From positions 5,165,372 through 5,229,371 of the forward strand of contig JASFXZ010000027.1 of the NCBI GenBank assembly GCA_032209605.1: a DNA stretch of 64,000 nucleotides, read 5' to 3'. The position numbers and the translations under genes are program-made. The notes beneath the pieces were generated by a model. That model was not told the DNA's origin. It saw only the letters and a program-made list of their open reading frames with translations, and ran no database searches. Source of the stretch: Mactromeris polynyma (Eukaryota > Mollusca > Bivalvia > Venerida > Mactridae). Shown here piece after piece: positions 24,095 to 36,878 of the stretch (its first letter is position 1; each line of letters opens with the position of its first letter).

Positions 24095-25650
24095 ATCGTT
24101 CCATTGCAACCTATCCAGAGCGGAGACCTCACGTCAACAACATGGTCAACTGTTCCTGTAGTATGAAAATCTTTAAATATAAGCTCTCTGGAGCAACAAC
24201 CTCTCTTCAACAACATTAGTAACGTTTCCTGTAGTAGGAAATACTATAAAGCTAACCTCTCTGGAGCAACAACCTCTCTTCAACAACATTAGTAACGTTT
24301 CATGTAGTAGGATATACTATAAAGCTAACCTCTCTGGAGCAACAACCTCTCTTCAATAACATTAGTAACGTTTCATGTAGTAGGAAATACTATAAAGCTA
24401 ACCTCTCTGGAGCAACAACCTCTCTTCAATAACATTAGTAACGTTTCCTGTAGTAGGAAATACTATAAAGCTAACCTCTCTGGAGCAACAACCTCTCTTC
24501 AATAACATTAGTAACGTTTCATGTAGTAGGAAATACTATAAAGCTAACCTCTCTGGAGCAACAACCTCTCTTCAATAACATTAGTAACGTTTCCTGTAGT
24601 AGGAAATACTATAAAGCTAACCTCTCTAGAGCAACAACCTCTCTTCAATAACATTAGTAACGTTTCCTGTAGTAGGAAATACTATAAAGCTAACCTCTCT
24701 GGAGCAACAACCTCTCTTCAACAACATTAGTAACGTTTCCTGTAGTAGGAAATACTATAAAGCTAACCTCTCTGGAGCAACAACCTCTCTTCAATAACAT
24801 TAGTAACTTTTCCTGTAGTAGGATATACTATAAAGCTAACCTCTCTAGAGCAACAACCTCTCTTCAACAACATAAGTAACGTTTCCTGTAGTAGGAAATA
24901 CTATAAAGCTAACCTCTCTGGAGCAACAACCTCTCTTCAACAACATTATTAACTTTTCATGTAGTAGGAAATACTATTAAACTAACCTCTCTGGAGCAAC
25001 AACCTCTCTTCAACAACATTATTAACTTTTCATGTAGTAGGAAATACTATAAAGCTAACCTCTCTGGAGCAACAACCTCTCTTCAACAACATTATTAACT
25101 TTTCCTGTAGTAGGAAATACTATTAAACTAACCTCTCTGGAGCAACAACCTCTCTTCAACAACATTATTAACTTTTCATGTAGTAGGAAATACTATTAAA
25201 CTAACCTCTCTGGAGCAACAACCTCTCTTCAACAACATTATTAACTTTTCATGTAGTAGGAAATACTATTAAACTAACCTCTCAGGAGCAACAACCTCTC
25301 TTCAACAACATTATTAACTTTTCATGTAGTAGGAAATACTATTAAACTAACCTCTCAGGAGCAACAACCTCTCTTCAACAACATTATTAACGTTTCATGT
25401 AGTAGGAAATACTATAAAACTAACCTCTCAGGAGCAACAACCTCTCTTCAACAACATTATTAACTTTTCATGTAGTAGGAAATACTATTAAACTAACCTC
25501 TCTGGAGCAACAACCTCTCTTCAACAACATTATTAACTTTTCATGTAGTAGGAAATACTATAAAGCTAACCTCTCTATAGCAACAACCTCTTGACAACAA
25601 CCACAATTCGCGTCTTCCAAAGTGTGTCAAGAAGCCAATCGCACACCTAT
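24095..25650. repeat. Minisatellite, 73-bp unit, about 19 copies
   Basis: The unit contains 'aaagctaacctctctggagc', 'aacaacctctcttcaacaac', 'attagtaacgtttcctgtag' and 'taggaaatactat'. The left half (to about 24.93 kb) has mostly 'attagtaacg' and 'ataaagct'; the right half has mostly 'attattaact' and 'attaaact', so two subfamilies occupy opposite ends. Degenerate half-units flank the array. Single diverged copies occur at 1-60, 7.3-7.44 and 12.6-12.8 kb, so the array grew from a member of a dispersed family. Confidence 0.95.
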
Positions 25651-26401
25651 CAGATATATGTTGATAGAGGCAAAAACTTTAATGACATCATCTGTCATAT
25701 TATATATCGAAAGTAGAATTAAAATATACATGTATATAAATGTGGAAAAGAGAGTATTTTGCTCCTTGCGCTGATATTGTTAAATGTAACAGTGTAACTA
25801 ATATATAATTAAACGTTTGCTTGCCTCTACGTACCATATAGCTTACACTATGAACTGAATCGTGTAATTTATCAAAGGATTCAAACAACTAAGACCTCCC
25901 CATACAGCCAACGGGTTTCTAAATAAAACGAATATCAAAGTAAAGCACGGCTTTTGGTATTCGATCAAATTGCCAGAATGTTGAAAAAAAATACAAATAT
26001 TCGTCGAGAAACAGGTGGTTATTGATTATAAATACACTGATTTGTCTTACAATATTAAATGTTACAGATTTCGTGAACGATCTACGAAACTAATACTGTA
26101 ACATTTCACATTATTCACAGACTAGCCACAAAGCTTGCGAAACGTAATTTTCAATTTCATAATTATCATTATTAGAAATGCTCAGAAATTCAGTATGTAC
26201 CGGAATAATTGCTACATATTTAATTTACAAAATGTACACATTATATACTTTCGTTTGTCTGTTTTACATGAGGTCGGTTGTAGACAAACTTTCTGGTTGA
26301 CAGCCAAGGAAAACATGTTTTGGAAAATATTGACCAATAGATTTACGATACACAATATAGGCATTCTCAACTAACTTTGATCAAATGAAGGTGACGATAT
26401 A
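25651..26401. other. No gene seen
   Basis: AT-rich sequence with short open frames (62-79 codons) lacking motifs. Confidence 0.5.
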
Positions 26402-26562
26402 CAGTCGGACCTCGTTCATTAGAATTCATTGGGTCTGAAATTGTATTTCGAATAACCCATGTAAATTCGACGTGCCTCTGAAGATACAATGGAACCTGAT
26501 ATTCATTTCGGATGATACCAAGTATTCGGATTGAAGGTTGTCGAATGAACGAGGTCCGACTG
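26402..26562 (+). mobile_element. Pogo/Tigger-like MITE, family P (best copy)
   Basis: 161 bp flanked by TA on both sides. The ends 'cagtcggacctcgttcatt' and 'aatgaacgaggtccgactg' are perfect inverted repeats of each other. The interior includes 'ttcgaataacccatg' and 'catttcggatgatacc'. Pogo-type transposases duplicate TA on insertion (established); no transposase is present here. Confidence 0.85.
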
Positions 26563-29088
26563 TATTAATAAGTGATGGCATAGGGCTGTGGAAGTTACAG
26601 GCTAACCGATATCAGTTGGAAACCCAGTCCATTACTCTGGTCAACTGATTGATTTTTATTTCTAAAATTCTGCTCAAATGGCGCGAAACACACAAAACAG
26701 AGCGAACAAAAACTTGTATTCTTTACTCTACATAAATCTGATGATCGCTGGATTACGTCAAACCAATGGAGCCAGTCTTTATTATTCCAAGATCTATGAT
26801 ATATTTCTCTGTCAATGAAGAAAGATAATATGCTTTAAACGATTGTTTCCAACTGTGATAAGAATGTTTTGTTGGGCAAGCTGATATAACAAGATAGTTG
26901 ATAGTTGTTAAATTTGCTCAGTGTTCCCTAAATCAGGTCTCAACTTGTTGTAACAGTAGAGTTATGATAAGTATAATGTGCGAGCCACATACCACACACT
27001 GTATGGAAGAACAGCGGTGCATTCACATTCAATCACCAGGGTCGGAATTCTACCCAACACTCCTCCCCACTCTATACTGATAAAAAGTTACTCTGCTGGG
27101 TTGAGTTTGCAGGTTTGAGTTATAGTAGAATGGATTACTATACTTACTGAATTGTTGGCTTTTCTATACATTTCCTAGAGCTATGAGAGCGAATCTTATA
27201 TTGAGTGTAAGTTCTAAATGCTGAGTAGACTATAATGGTTATGTGTGTAATCAATTATTGCCCTCAGATACCAGATTCAGACTCAAATCTGAAAGAAAGA
27301 AACAAAATCTACTAAGCATCCATAAAGTATTGTTATTCAAATATAACGCTCAGATCTTCAAACTCAGCCTCACCACGGTTAGTTTTATAATTCTGACCCA
27401 TGAAATATACTAAATTCAGTTTTTATGATTTCATGATTTGAAACCGTTTCAGAAACCAGTGAATTATAGAAATAATGGTTTTTATTGCAAATTCTCTTAT
27501 ATTCTCATTTTCGTGCAATCCTGTTCCGTTCCATTTTCATGTTTTTCGTTCGTTGATGATGGTGCGTTGTTCGGTTTCCTTGTACTAACTATTCCGGTAT
27601 TGTTCGGTGTCCCTTCCTGTGTTTGCCTACTCCATGTTCTGTTTAAGTTCGTTTATTTGAAAATGACGAACTGTTCTGTAAGATGTTATAGGGTTATACA
27701 TGAAAGGCTCCTTCAGATTGCTTCTGGATTTAACAAAACATGTCAGTGCAGCAAATCTACGAGAATGATTAAACAATACATTCCTAAATGTCGACATGTC
27801 GAAACAAAAATCATGTTTGCACTTAACCCAATAAAAATGACATTTATAGTAAAAAGCGTCCAGTATTTGAAAAAAGACTAGACACTACTTATTATTTTAA
27901 TATTTTCATACTTTCGTACGGTCTGACATCGAGTTCATTCGAGTTGGTCGTAACCGAAAGTTTACTTCGTATAATACATTGTTTCGAATAGCCCATTACA
28001 ATTCGACGTGCCAAAGAAGATACATTACCAAGGCAGTTAAGCCCCGTTCAAGTAGTTGCGTGTATATTATAATTCACTACATGACAAACAGTTCATACCC
28101 TTTGCATTCATCAGATCATCCTTTTCATGCTTAACATAAGTCAGTGACAGACGTTGTTATTTATACACAAGAAAGAATGCGGATAAAAGCATTCAATATT
28201 TCATGTTTAACTTCAAACAACGCTACAACATCAGACACATGGGCTGAATCACGCGAACTTTTTACCAGTGCCTAATCATCATGTAATGTATATAAACTGA
28301 TCGTCCAGATATCTTAGAAGCAAACTTGTCTAATATAAACAGTGTACATGAGATCATGGTTATTGATGAGTAAAATATGTTAACCCATGTAGAGTTTATT
28401 ATCTACAGGACACCCAGATGGTTCAAGTCTTAAAAATCCTGAATCATGATTTCTTAGAGTTTCTTAATTATGTTTAAGGAAGTTTGTACACGAAGAACTA
28501 ATATTATATTCAATATTACGACTCCGTACTTAGTTGAACAGACCAGAACAATACCTTTAATAAACTTTTTCACAGGTTACAACAAATGTAATAACATGTG
28601 AACATAAAATTACATAATGGTATGCTGGGTAAGGATGTTACAATTTTGTATGAAGGATGGTGATTAAATTTGTTTACTTATTGGGGATTGCGATTCAACA
28701 GTATTTAAGGATCATAAATGCATTACATGATATTTAGAGATTTTTAAAAGTTAATATATCAATAGGTTTCCTTTTCAATTTTTTTGGACATCGGGTAATA
28801 ACCCTGCAAGTTTTACGCTGGTCAGCGTGTAGGCCTATCGTTGAAGCAGTAAATTACCTAACAACGTGCAATATTAATATTCGTGTTTCATTGTGTGTTT
28901 GAGTTGGTTGTGCCCTCTGTCTGATCATTCCGGCTCCACGTTTATACCTCTACGTTTATACCCTAGGTTTGTACCCTAGGTTTAGACTGTTCCTACATGT
29001 AGAGAATGCCACCTACAAGGTGCACAGTCACCACAAGGAGACATGGTACTGTCCCCAATCATTACCGCGAGTTGTACAAGAGGCAATA
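26563..29088. other. No convincing gene
   Basis: The longest open frame is 27438-27881 (147 codons, plus). It is rich in Phe, Cys and Ser, has hydrophobic stretches in its first half, but no recognisable family, no splice or promoter context and no sign of coding selection by eye; it is left unannotated. A fragment of MITE family P lies at 27.92-28.06 kb. Confidence 0.4.
27917..28060 (+). mobile_element. Partial pogo-like element, family P (long form)
   Basis: 'atcgagttcattcgagttgg' and 'ttcgaatagcccattac' match family P; the segment then continues 'gaagatacattaccaaggca' and 'gtagttgcgtg', which is also found after the left end of the 53.35-kb copy and not in the short copies. No right end is visible. 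Confidence 0.5.
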
Positions 29089-29255
29089 CAGTAAAACGTC
29101 AATAATTAGACCACCCATGTGACCCTTCAATACTGGTTTTCATATTGAGGTGGTAATACAATGTAGGCCTATTGTGTTTTTCTATATCTTGAACATTTTG
29201 TTATTAATATTGATGTGGTCTTCATATTGAAGTGATCCTTAAGTGAGGTCTACTG
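29089..29255. mobile_element. MITE with CAGTA termini
   Basis: Starts 'cagtaaaacgtcaataatta' and ends 'aagtgaggtctactg', imperfect inverted repeats, with internal 'attgaggtggtaatac' and 'attgatgtggtcttc' as a second inverted pair. Pogo-like ends are inferred. Related fragments may lie at 1.33-1.46, 36.99-37.04 and 63.60-63.66 kb. Confidence 0.5.
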
Positions 29256-29830
29256 CACATGTGTGTCTGCCTCTGGTCCATTGTATGCAGAGGCCCAATC
29301 ATTGGTTAATCACGTGGGCGGTGGTCCGAACGTTGCTATTCAGATATTTTAATATGCAAATTGTGTACGATAGACGCTGCATTCGGTATCCCCCGGTCAA
29401 TACTGTTCATACGACCGATGCTGTCTCCATACGTGTGATATAGCACAGCAGACATACAAAACTAGTACATATAGATTATGTATAATTATTTCATTTACGT
29501 AAATGTTACGAAGTACACCGTACAACCGTATGAATATGCCTGTTACGATATCGTATATAGGTTGATGTCGGAGTTATCAGATGCTCTAATAGAGTAACAC
29601 TATACTCCATGTCAGATTAGAACTAATTATTACTGATACAAGGAGATAATTCGACATAATAATATCGTGTATCTTGTTTTAGTGTAGCAGACCAGCGTGG
29701 TTGGTGTCGTGAAGATTTCGCAGTCAGGACGTACTACAGTATTATCACTGTCAAAACGTATTAGGCTGTACCTGTCTAATCATCTGAATTTCGGAACTGA
29801 AAGTCACAAAGGTCATTTTGTTTCGTGGTT
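29256..29830. other. No gene seen
   Basis: No exon or repeat recognised. Confidence 0.45.
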
Positions 29831-30013
29831 TCCTTATGGTGAAGTATGATTTCCAAATTGGGAACTTTCGGAGCTTAAAAATTGACTTAACTTAACCACC
29901 AGATTAAATAAAACTAGGCTATTTTTAATTAAATCTAAACGTCGAAAGTTTAGATAGTATTTCTTGTGCATGTAATCAATATCAAAAACCTCGCTAGTTT
30001 CCTTGCCACGTAC

Positions 30014-30172
30014 TTCTAGAACTAGCATAAGGGTAACGTTTGTTTCCCTAACAGGAAGATCGCAATGATAACTTAATTCTTCTGGATCTGGCAGCACTAA
30101 CGGAGAATCCCCTGATTTCTCGTTCGGGAAGTTCCCTGCAAGGCTAGTATGTGTCAATGGGCGGCGCGCCAT
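30014..30172 (-). CDS. Candidate first coding exon of an unidentified gene
   Basis: Minus-strand ATG in the context 'caagatggcgcg' (also a YY1-like motif) opens a 53-codon frame ending at a plausible donor, 'gaa|gtacgt'. Unspliced, the frame would run to 112 codons. The product begins MARRPLTHTS and includes LPDPEELSYHCDLPVRE, which reads like ordinary protein. The patch is richer in GC than its surroundings. No downstream exon was found at lower coordinates and the family is not recognised. Could be chance; it also overlaps a plus-strand candidate. Confidence 0.3.
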
Positions 30173-30296
30173 CTTGCCCGACCGCTTTTGTCACAGCGCA
30201 CCATTTCTCAAACATCTTACGCACGGAATCGACTTCCAGGGAGTGTTTTTGCAAAATTGCTATCACAGAGAAATAATAAGCCTTGTTTCATCGTAG
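30149..30296 (+). CDS. Candidate first coding exon, mitochondrial-presequence-like
   Basis: Plus-strand ATG at 30149 opens 49 codons plus one base, ending at a strong donor 'gtag|gtgaga'. The peptide (MCQWAARHLARPLLSQ...) has no acidic residue and several Arg, Ser and Leu, the usual composition of a mitochondrial targeting presequence. No following exon was recognised in the next 8 kb, and the segment overlaps the minus-strand candidate, so at most one of the two is likely to be coding. Confidence 0.25.
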
Positions 30297-30344
30297 GTGA
30301 GAATACAGAAAAAAGAGAGGAAAATAAACATACGCTCTGATATA

Positions 30345-30955
30345 AGTACAACCGTGATACTATACATCCGGGTTCTTGTAAAAGTGATTAATGTATCAAC
30401 AGTTATGTTTATCTTATCTATGTGTGTATCAAACCACGTGAGGTGTCTGGAGGAGTCGAAATTGACCATAAAACACTTGATTTCTGACTACTAAACAAAT
30501 ACACGTCGTTCAATATAAGTACTGTTTGTTTGACTGTGCAAGACTGATCGACAAATGATCTGTTAGCTTTGATAGGAATAAAATATCAGAACATTTCCAG
30601 ACTGTTTCCTCGATCTCTCTATATTAAATGTCTTCTAATCCCACTCAAACATACTATAATGCTGAAATGGGAAAGGAAGTAAAGAGCGCAAGAAATATAA
30701 AGAAGCGAAAAGTGACAGTATAAGCCAGAGAAAACAAACTACGTGTATATACATGATCGTTCTGTAACAGTGGTTTCTGATTATGAGAATTAAATCCATG
30801 TATTACATATTACTGCAATCAGAATAGGCCTCGATCCAATTCATTCCAGGCGTACGAATTGTCCTCTCGTGTCCTCTCGTGTTTCATTAAATATAAAATC
30901 CTAACTGCCCGTATAGTGCACATATTAATGTACAAAAAGAAAATGAGGCATTTTT
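30345..30955. other. No gene seen
   Basis: AT-rich sequence; nothing recognised apart from a short duplication 'gtcctctcgtgtcctctcgt' near 30860. Confidence 0.5.
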
Positions 30956-31622
30956 ATTCTGAGCGGTTACATGCTCTAGTACTATAACGCATTTGGAGCG
31001 GTTACATTATCTAGTATTATAACGCATTCCGAGCGGTTACATTCTCTAGTATTATAACGCATTCCGAGCGGTTACATTCTCTAGTATTATAATGCATTCC
31101 GAGCGGTTACATGCTCTAGTCCTATAACGCATTCCGAGCGGTTACATTCTCTAGCATTATAATGCATTCCGAGCGGTTACATGCTCTAGTCCTAATACGC
31201 ATTCCGAGCGGTTACATGCTCTAGTATTATAACGTATTCCGAGCGGTTACATGCTCTAGTATTATAACGCATTCCGAGCGGTTACATGCTCTAGTATTAT
31301 AACGCATTCCGAGCGGTTACATTCTCTAGTATTATAATGCATTCCGATCGGTTACATGCTCTAGTATTATAACGCATTCCGAGCGGTTACATGCTCTAGT
31401 ATTATAACGTATTCCGAGCGGTTACATGCTCTAGTATTATAACGTATTCCGAGCGGTTACATTCTCTAGTATTATAATGCATTCCGATCGGTTACATGCT
31501 CTAGTATTATAACGCATTCCGAGCGGTTACATGCTCTAGTATTATAACGCATTCCGAGCGGTTACATGCTCTAGTATTATAACGTATTCCGAGCGGTTAC
31601 ATGCTCTAGTATTATAACGTAT
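30956..31622. repeat. Minisatellite, 35-bp unit, 19 copies
   Basis: The unit consists of 'gagcggttacatgctctagt' and 'attataacgcattcc'. Variants (attctctag, aatgcattccgatcgg) recur 140 bp apart at about 31.32 and 31.46 kb, pointing to a duplicated four-unit block. Array edges are sharp. Confidence 0.95.
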
Positions 31623-31739
31623 GAAACAGGGTAAAACTTGATCCTGTATTTTCCAAGGAAAACATCCAACAAATCAACGTCTCCATTAAAATTGAAATCA
31701 ACCTCACAATGAAGGGGTAACGCTTTGGAAACATTTCGG

Positions 31740-31900
31740 TATTATGGAAGATTTACGCCATGCTCAACTGTATTTCAGTTACTAGAATGTACAGCAGTGT
31801 GTTGACGTAACTAGGGTTCCTGGGTTGCCAACCAGTACTAACCACAAGGAAGCTCGACTTTCCCATATAAATCAGAGGTGAAGGACGTATGACTTTGGAT
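31740..31900 (+). repeat. SINE-body-like fragment
   Basis: 'gccaaccagtactaacc', 'aaatcagaggtgaagga' and 'cgtatgac' match the body of the reverse SINE at 15.2-15.34 kb (accagtactaac, gaatcagacgtgaagg). No tRNA-like head is visible. Confidence 0.45.
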
Positions 31901-34681
31901 GTGATATCTTCAGTCGATTTTTCACGTAAGAACATACACACTGTGTTACAACCTGAGACATCCAGATTGGCATTGGGGTGCCCTACCGACTTAGATACAT
32001 TAATCTTGGCGGGCTTGAAGCATTATGTGTGTGATCAACGGTTCAAACACTGTCATCAGATCGTGTTGTTCGCTTTAACTATAATTACAACACTCCGACC
32101 TTTAGTCTCTTATATAACTTTTATTCTATAGTCTATAATTCGTAATAACCGTGTTCGTTATAACAATTTCATTTTATGTAGAACACATAATTTTTTTAAT
32201 GCTTTCCCATAACCGTGTTCGTAATAAGCGAGCTTTATTGTACATTAAACTAGTGTACACACATTATCCAGCGCGTACGATGACAGCGACTGCAATACAA
32301 ATAACAAGATTTTGAAGAATAATTTCATACCATTCAAGGACATTTCTGGATAACTACTGGACATTCAGTTATTACGTACATGTAACAACACTTTACATTT
32401 GATGTTGTTTATTCGAAAACCGTATACTAATTTACACAATTTTCTATATAAATACATGAATACGCGCTAATGCAGTAATTATGGTAATGTGATATTTACT
32501 TTGTGATTCGTCAATGCAAATGTCAACAATAATTTATTTAGATGTTGGCATATACACAATACTGTATGCATAACAACAAGGCTGGGTAATATATGGATGT
32601 ACACTTTTCTGAAAATAATATGAAACAATTTCAAGATATTCTACAACATAAGAAGTCAATGCATGTCTATGATTCCAACCCACACTCTCCGGATCAGGCC
32701 CTAATTTTCCGAAATAATGAGTTTTTAATTAACTAAGAAAAAACTCAAAATAGGTTAGTTTTTCTGAAAGATGTATCTGGCTCATCTGAACAAATGTTTG
32801 AATGGCTTCATCCAGTATTGTTGTTACATTGGCTAAACATCTCTAATAAGAACCATTGCAAAGTATAACCGATTGAAAATATCTTTTTTTACTATATTAC
32901 TTACAGATAAAACGTGTAAGGTAGCCTGATTGTTAAAACAACTGGAAGTGTTTTTAATTCAAACATCTTTCTTCAACACATACGGATCAATACCTTTTAT
33001 TCTTTGTAAATGCATGTTTATTGATGTTTTAACTTTAGGAAATATTTTTCCTGTTTGTTTAGGTAAACAAATGAACAAAAAGTGAGCATAATATTACATT
33101 GTGTACTTTAAAACAAGTGATTTTATATAAGAAATTCATAGCATAATTTTATCGAATTTATCAATTCGACAATATTTCTCTTTTTTAATCATTTCTTTAT
33201 AAATGTGTTTTAAGACAGTGATGAAAAATACTAAAGAATTTACTCAAGTATAAATGTTTCTCTATAGCTTTGCCTGTAGATATGGTGATTATTTTATATT
33301 AACAGATCAAATATCTATTTTTCTCGCGTGGAAGTCAAACCATCCAAACCTTTCGACTGCACATGCTGAAACAATTGATAAATAAATTTAAGACAGTAAC
33401 TGACTTCCTACTTAAGTAGTTTGAATAAATCAGGGCCATCAGTCTGGCGTTCCACCTAAGACCAAAATGCTAGGTTAATTTATTTACGCTCAGTTGCAAA
33501 GAAGATATCTAAGGAGTACACTTTAGAGGAGCAGTTTTACGTGGAAACATGTGACCTTTGCCTGCTTAGAACCAGCGACCTCTGAATTGAGGGACCAACA
33601 TTGTATGTTTTGAACAACTTTTAGAAGATTCTTGTAGAATATACAGCATAGATTTAGAATGAATGAAAACAACGTTATAAGAACAGGGCGTTCCCTCTTC
33701 CTAAATAAATTGCCAGACAGATATACCCGATTCATCTCGTCATAAACAGAAATAGGATCAGTCGTGAGGCTGAACATCTAGAAAGTTTAGAAGGATTTCA
33801 GTTTGAGAAATACTGCATGATTTCTTTGTCTTTCTCACAAAAGGTTACACATGCCATGTACTCTTTTGTGCGGCAATGTCAATAAAACCTTAATATATCA
33901 TTAAATATAATTTATTATAAACAAACATCGTTTACTGTCTGACAACAAGGACGTAGACAGAGTATGGGGTGTACGCAAGCAATATGAGGAGTTGCCCCCC
34001 ACGATATTTTATTTCGTTTTCTATAACGTATGCGGCGAAGGCCTGTTGACATTTTCACCAGAAAGGAGTCAATTATAAAGTGGCTTATCTCCCAAAGTGT
34101 ACATGCATTGCTGGTGTTTACGATCGATACGCTCCCCCACAGCATTCTGATTTAATTGCATTTTAAACATATTTTTTTAGTTTTTGTGAACCATGAGTGT
34201 GCGAACAACAGCGTACTTTTCATACATGTAGATACGCGCCTGGACAACATGATACTCAGTTCCAGATAGCAGACTATTTCAAGTCCAGGTTACCGGTATA
34301 AATAATATCATGAATTTGTAAAATAATCTCATTTGATATCATCTTTATTTTAGCATGAACAAGTCGGATAGGTTTTATACTCAAGTACACGGTCGATATA
34401 TACAGCTTATGCTTTCCCATGCTCTCTGACCAGATAAATAATGAACAAGTTTGTTTCTGGTAACTATAGAAACCACGTTAATAATTTTTTATGTGGGAAT
34501 GTTGTTTTGAGTTCGACTGATACGTCTCACAATTCCAGAAACTTCAAGTTTACCTGAAAGATTTACGATCAATTTATGACTATGTTAGCAGCGTGATTTA
34601 TTGTAAATGTCGATGACTAATACTCGTGTATTTTACTCTATATCTGACATACATACGACATTTCTGCCATCAGCAAAAAAT
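31901..34681. other. Gene-free AT-rich stretch
   Basis: 2.8 kb with no convincing exon. At 32140-32240 'ataaccgtgttcgttataac' and 'ataaccgtgttcgtaataag' are near-direct repeats that could be a MITE remnant. Open frames of 76-84 codons at 33523-34145 lack motifs. Confidence 0.45.
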
Positions 34682-34795
34682 AACATCGCGCCCCGCCGTC
34701 CTGACACTCGATCCCTTAACATCGCGCCCCGCAGTTCTGACACTCGATTCCTTAACATCGCTCCCCGCGGTCCGGACACTCGCTCCCTGCATGTC
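34682..34795. repeat. Tandem repeat, 36-bp unit, three copies
   Basis: 'aacatcgcgccccgccgtcc' plus 'tgacactcgatccctt' repeated three times with a few changes. It is GC-rich against an AT-rich background. The unit is divisible by three, so it stays open in several frames; these are not taken as genes. Confidence 0.85.
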
Positions 34796-35020
34796 AAATA
34801 TCTCTAATAATAAGAAAACATACTTTCTGTTTATATTGCAGATGATTTCCAAATCATTTTTCATGAAATGTTTTATCTCGAATAGGTACAAAAGAAATAC
34901 TATACTCACCTGTTGATTCAATGTGAATGTCAAAATTCTGAGTAAATTACGGCAGTCTAGTTTATTTTACCTATGGAAGCGTGTATATGCCATCGTGTCG
35001 CATATTGGATAATCGATAAA

Positions 35021-35190
35021 CAGTCGTTTATTCGACAACCTTCTATCAGAATACATGGTGTCATCCGAAATAAATATCAGGTCCTGGTGTATCTTCTTAT
35101 GCACATCGAATTGAAATTGTCTTTTCGAACCATGTATTATTCGAAATACAATTTCGGACCCGATTATTTCGAATGAACGAGGTCCGACTG
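35021..35190 (-). mobile_element. Pogo/Tigger-like MITE, family P
   Basis: 170 bp from 'cagtcgtttattcg' to 'aatgaacgaggtccgactg', sharing 'gtgtcatccgaaataaa' with the 2.2-kb copy. Same orientation as the 2.2-kb copy. Confidence 0.75.
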
Positions 35191-35621
35191 CACATTGATA
35201 TTATACGTAAACTGAACATGAGTGTGTATCTTACGAACTGTTAAAATGCTGTTTGTTTTGGAACTAAAGACAAAGCGTATGTACAAGTTTAAACATATTT
35301 TTTATTATTAATATTTTGTATGATTTCAGTCTCACAATTATGTTATTTATGCGACAAGCAACATAAATCATTCTATGTCAAGTTTTCGAGGGAACATTCA
35401 AGCACGCATTAATACGATTTCATTATTGTTGTTATTGACACACCCACTTGTTGAACAGTCATCATTGCCCACTTAGAGAAACTTCCGTGTACGACTCTAA
35501 ACACGGTTGTACGTGAAGTAGATTCCGTATCTGATCATATATACCATTTATAGATCGCAATCAACCGAGCAACTGGAAAGTGACTTCATGATTTCGAGTT
35601 AATATCGATAAAAGATGACGT
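35191..35621. other. No gene seen
   Basis: AT-rich, nothing recognised. Confidence 0.45.
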
Positions 35622-36015
35622 CCCGTGTTCACAAAGAGTCAGTTTTCAGGATCAGGATCAATTATAGGATCTTTCAAACTTCGTAAAAATTGTTATTCAA
35701 AGCTAAATCTTTTTACATACTGTGATAGATATGAACATTCTGCAAAACTTTTGAGACATTCAATTCAAATGTCATGCTTAGTAAGGAAAAGATGAAAATT
35801 AGTAAGTTTTGACTGGTTTTGGAAAATTTATCCGGATTTGATCTAGATCAGTCATAAGTAGAATAAATACATTTCTCATCATGATGAAGTTTAGAATGTT
35901 TTATACGATGTTTATGTATTTTTGTGTATGTTTATGAGAAGTACTAGAAAAGGTGTTCAGTTGCTTCATGAAAATCAAGTTGATACAGATCAGTTGATCC
36001 TTTATGAACATGGGG
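35622..36015. mobile_element. Possible MITE with TTCACAAAG termini
   Basis: 'cccgtgttcacaaagagtca' at the left and the near-complement 'tgatcctttatgaacatggg' at the right form imperfect inverted repeats about 394 bp apart. The termini resemble those of family M. Non-coding. Confidence 0.45.
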
Positions 36016-36614
36016 TCAGATAATGATCAAAGCGCCTTCACAGCGCCTCAGTTATTGCTAACCGTGTAACAAAAAATATGTTTTATCAAGAAAATTGAAA
36101 AGTAGAATGAAGCAGTGTTCCTGTTTGAACACCATAGTTGTTCGATATTAAATTAGCCTTGACTTAAATGTATGAGAAAAAGGTAAAAGAAATTCCTTGA
36201 ACAGCAGAAAAAAAAAATTCCGAGAAAGATAAAGGTAAATAGCTTAAATATATATTATGTACGTTGTAAAAATATCTTATCAAAGATTGGTTGGGGCGAA
36301 ATGATTATGGTGTAGTACTTATAAGCCATACAAACTATGAACCAATCCCTGAAACCTTGGGAAACCTAGATTGATCAGTATATGTATAAGATATCAACAG
36401 AATTATATACATGTATGTCATAACCAGCTTGCTCAAACTGAGTCTAGTTTACAGACACAAAAAATGTAGCGCATTGTGCTTGATTGAACCATAAATGGTT
36501 GACAAACATAGATAGAGAACATGTGACGTTGTTATTCTATCGAGTCCTGTTGAAGTGTATTTTATGAAGTAGAGACCACACAATGGTTCACATCTAGAGG
36601 CAAGTTCAGGGTCC

Positions 36615-36878
36615 TGGGCCAAATTCAAACAGCACTATAAGACTGAAGCTCAGACTTGGACTATAAAATGTCAGATGTTGTGTTTGCTCCTACGTTGTTA
36701 GATCACTATAATTATGCAGGTTTTAATCAACATTAAGAAACGTGTACAGTTGGGAAACAACATTTATTCAGACAAAATTGTTTGTGTATGATTTGGTGAA
36801 CTAAAAAGCATACAGATATAACTTTTGAACATTTAAAGTATAAGTCTGAGTTTCAGTTTCAAAATGTTTGTGAATAAA
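36615..36878. mobile_element. MITE, family M
   Basis: The left end 'aagactgaagctcagacttg' pairs with the right end 'aagtctgagtttcagttt', and the core 'gtgtttgctcctacgttgtt' matches the 9.2-kb copy. About 264 bp, no coding frame. Confidence 0.7.

Noticed and set aside
27438..27881. 147-codon plus-strand open frame
   Set aside because: No recognisable domain, odd Phe/Cys-rich composition, no promoter or splice context. Long frames of this size can occur by chance in 64 kb.
29834..30013. Unspliced extension of the minus-strand 30.17-kb frame
   Set aside because: After the gtacgt donor the frame becomes AT-rich and loses protein-like character, so only the part up to 30014 was kept as a candidate.
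34607..34933. Overlapping open frames of 66-96 codons
   Set aside because: All are translations of the three-copy 36-bp repeat plus flank; no independent coding evidence.
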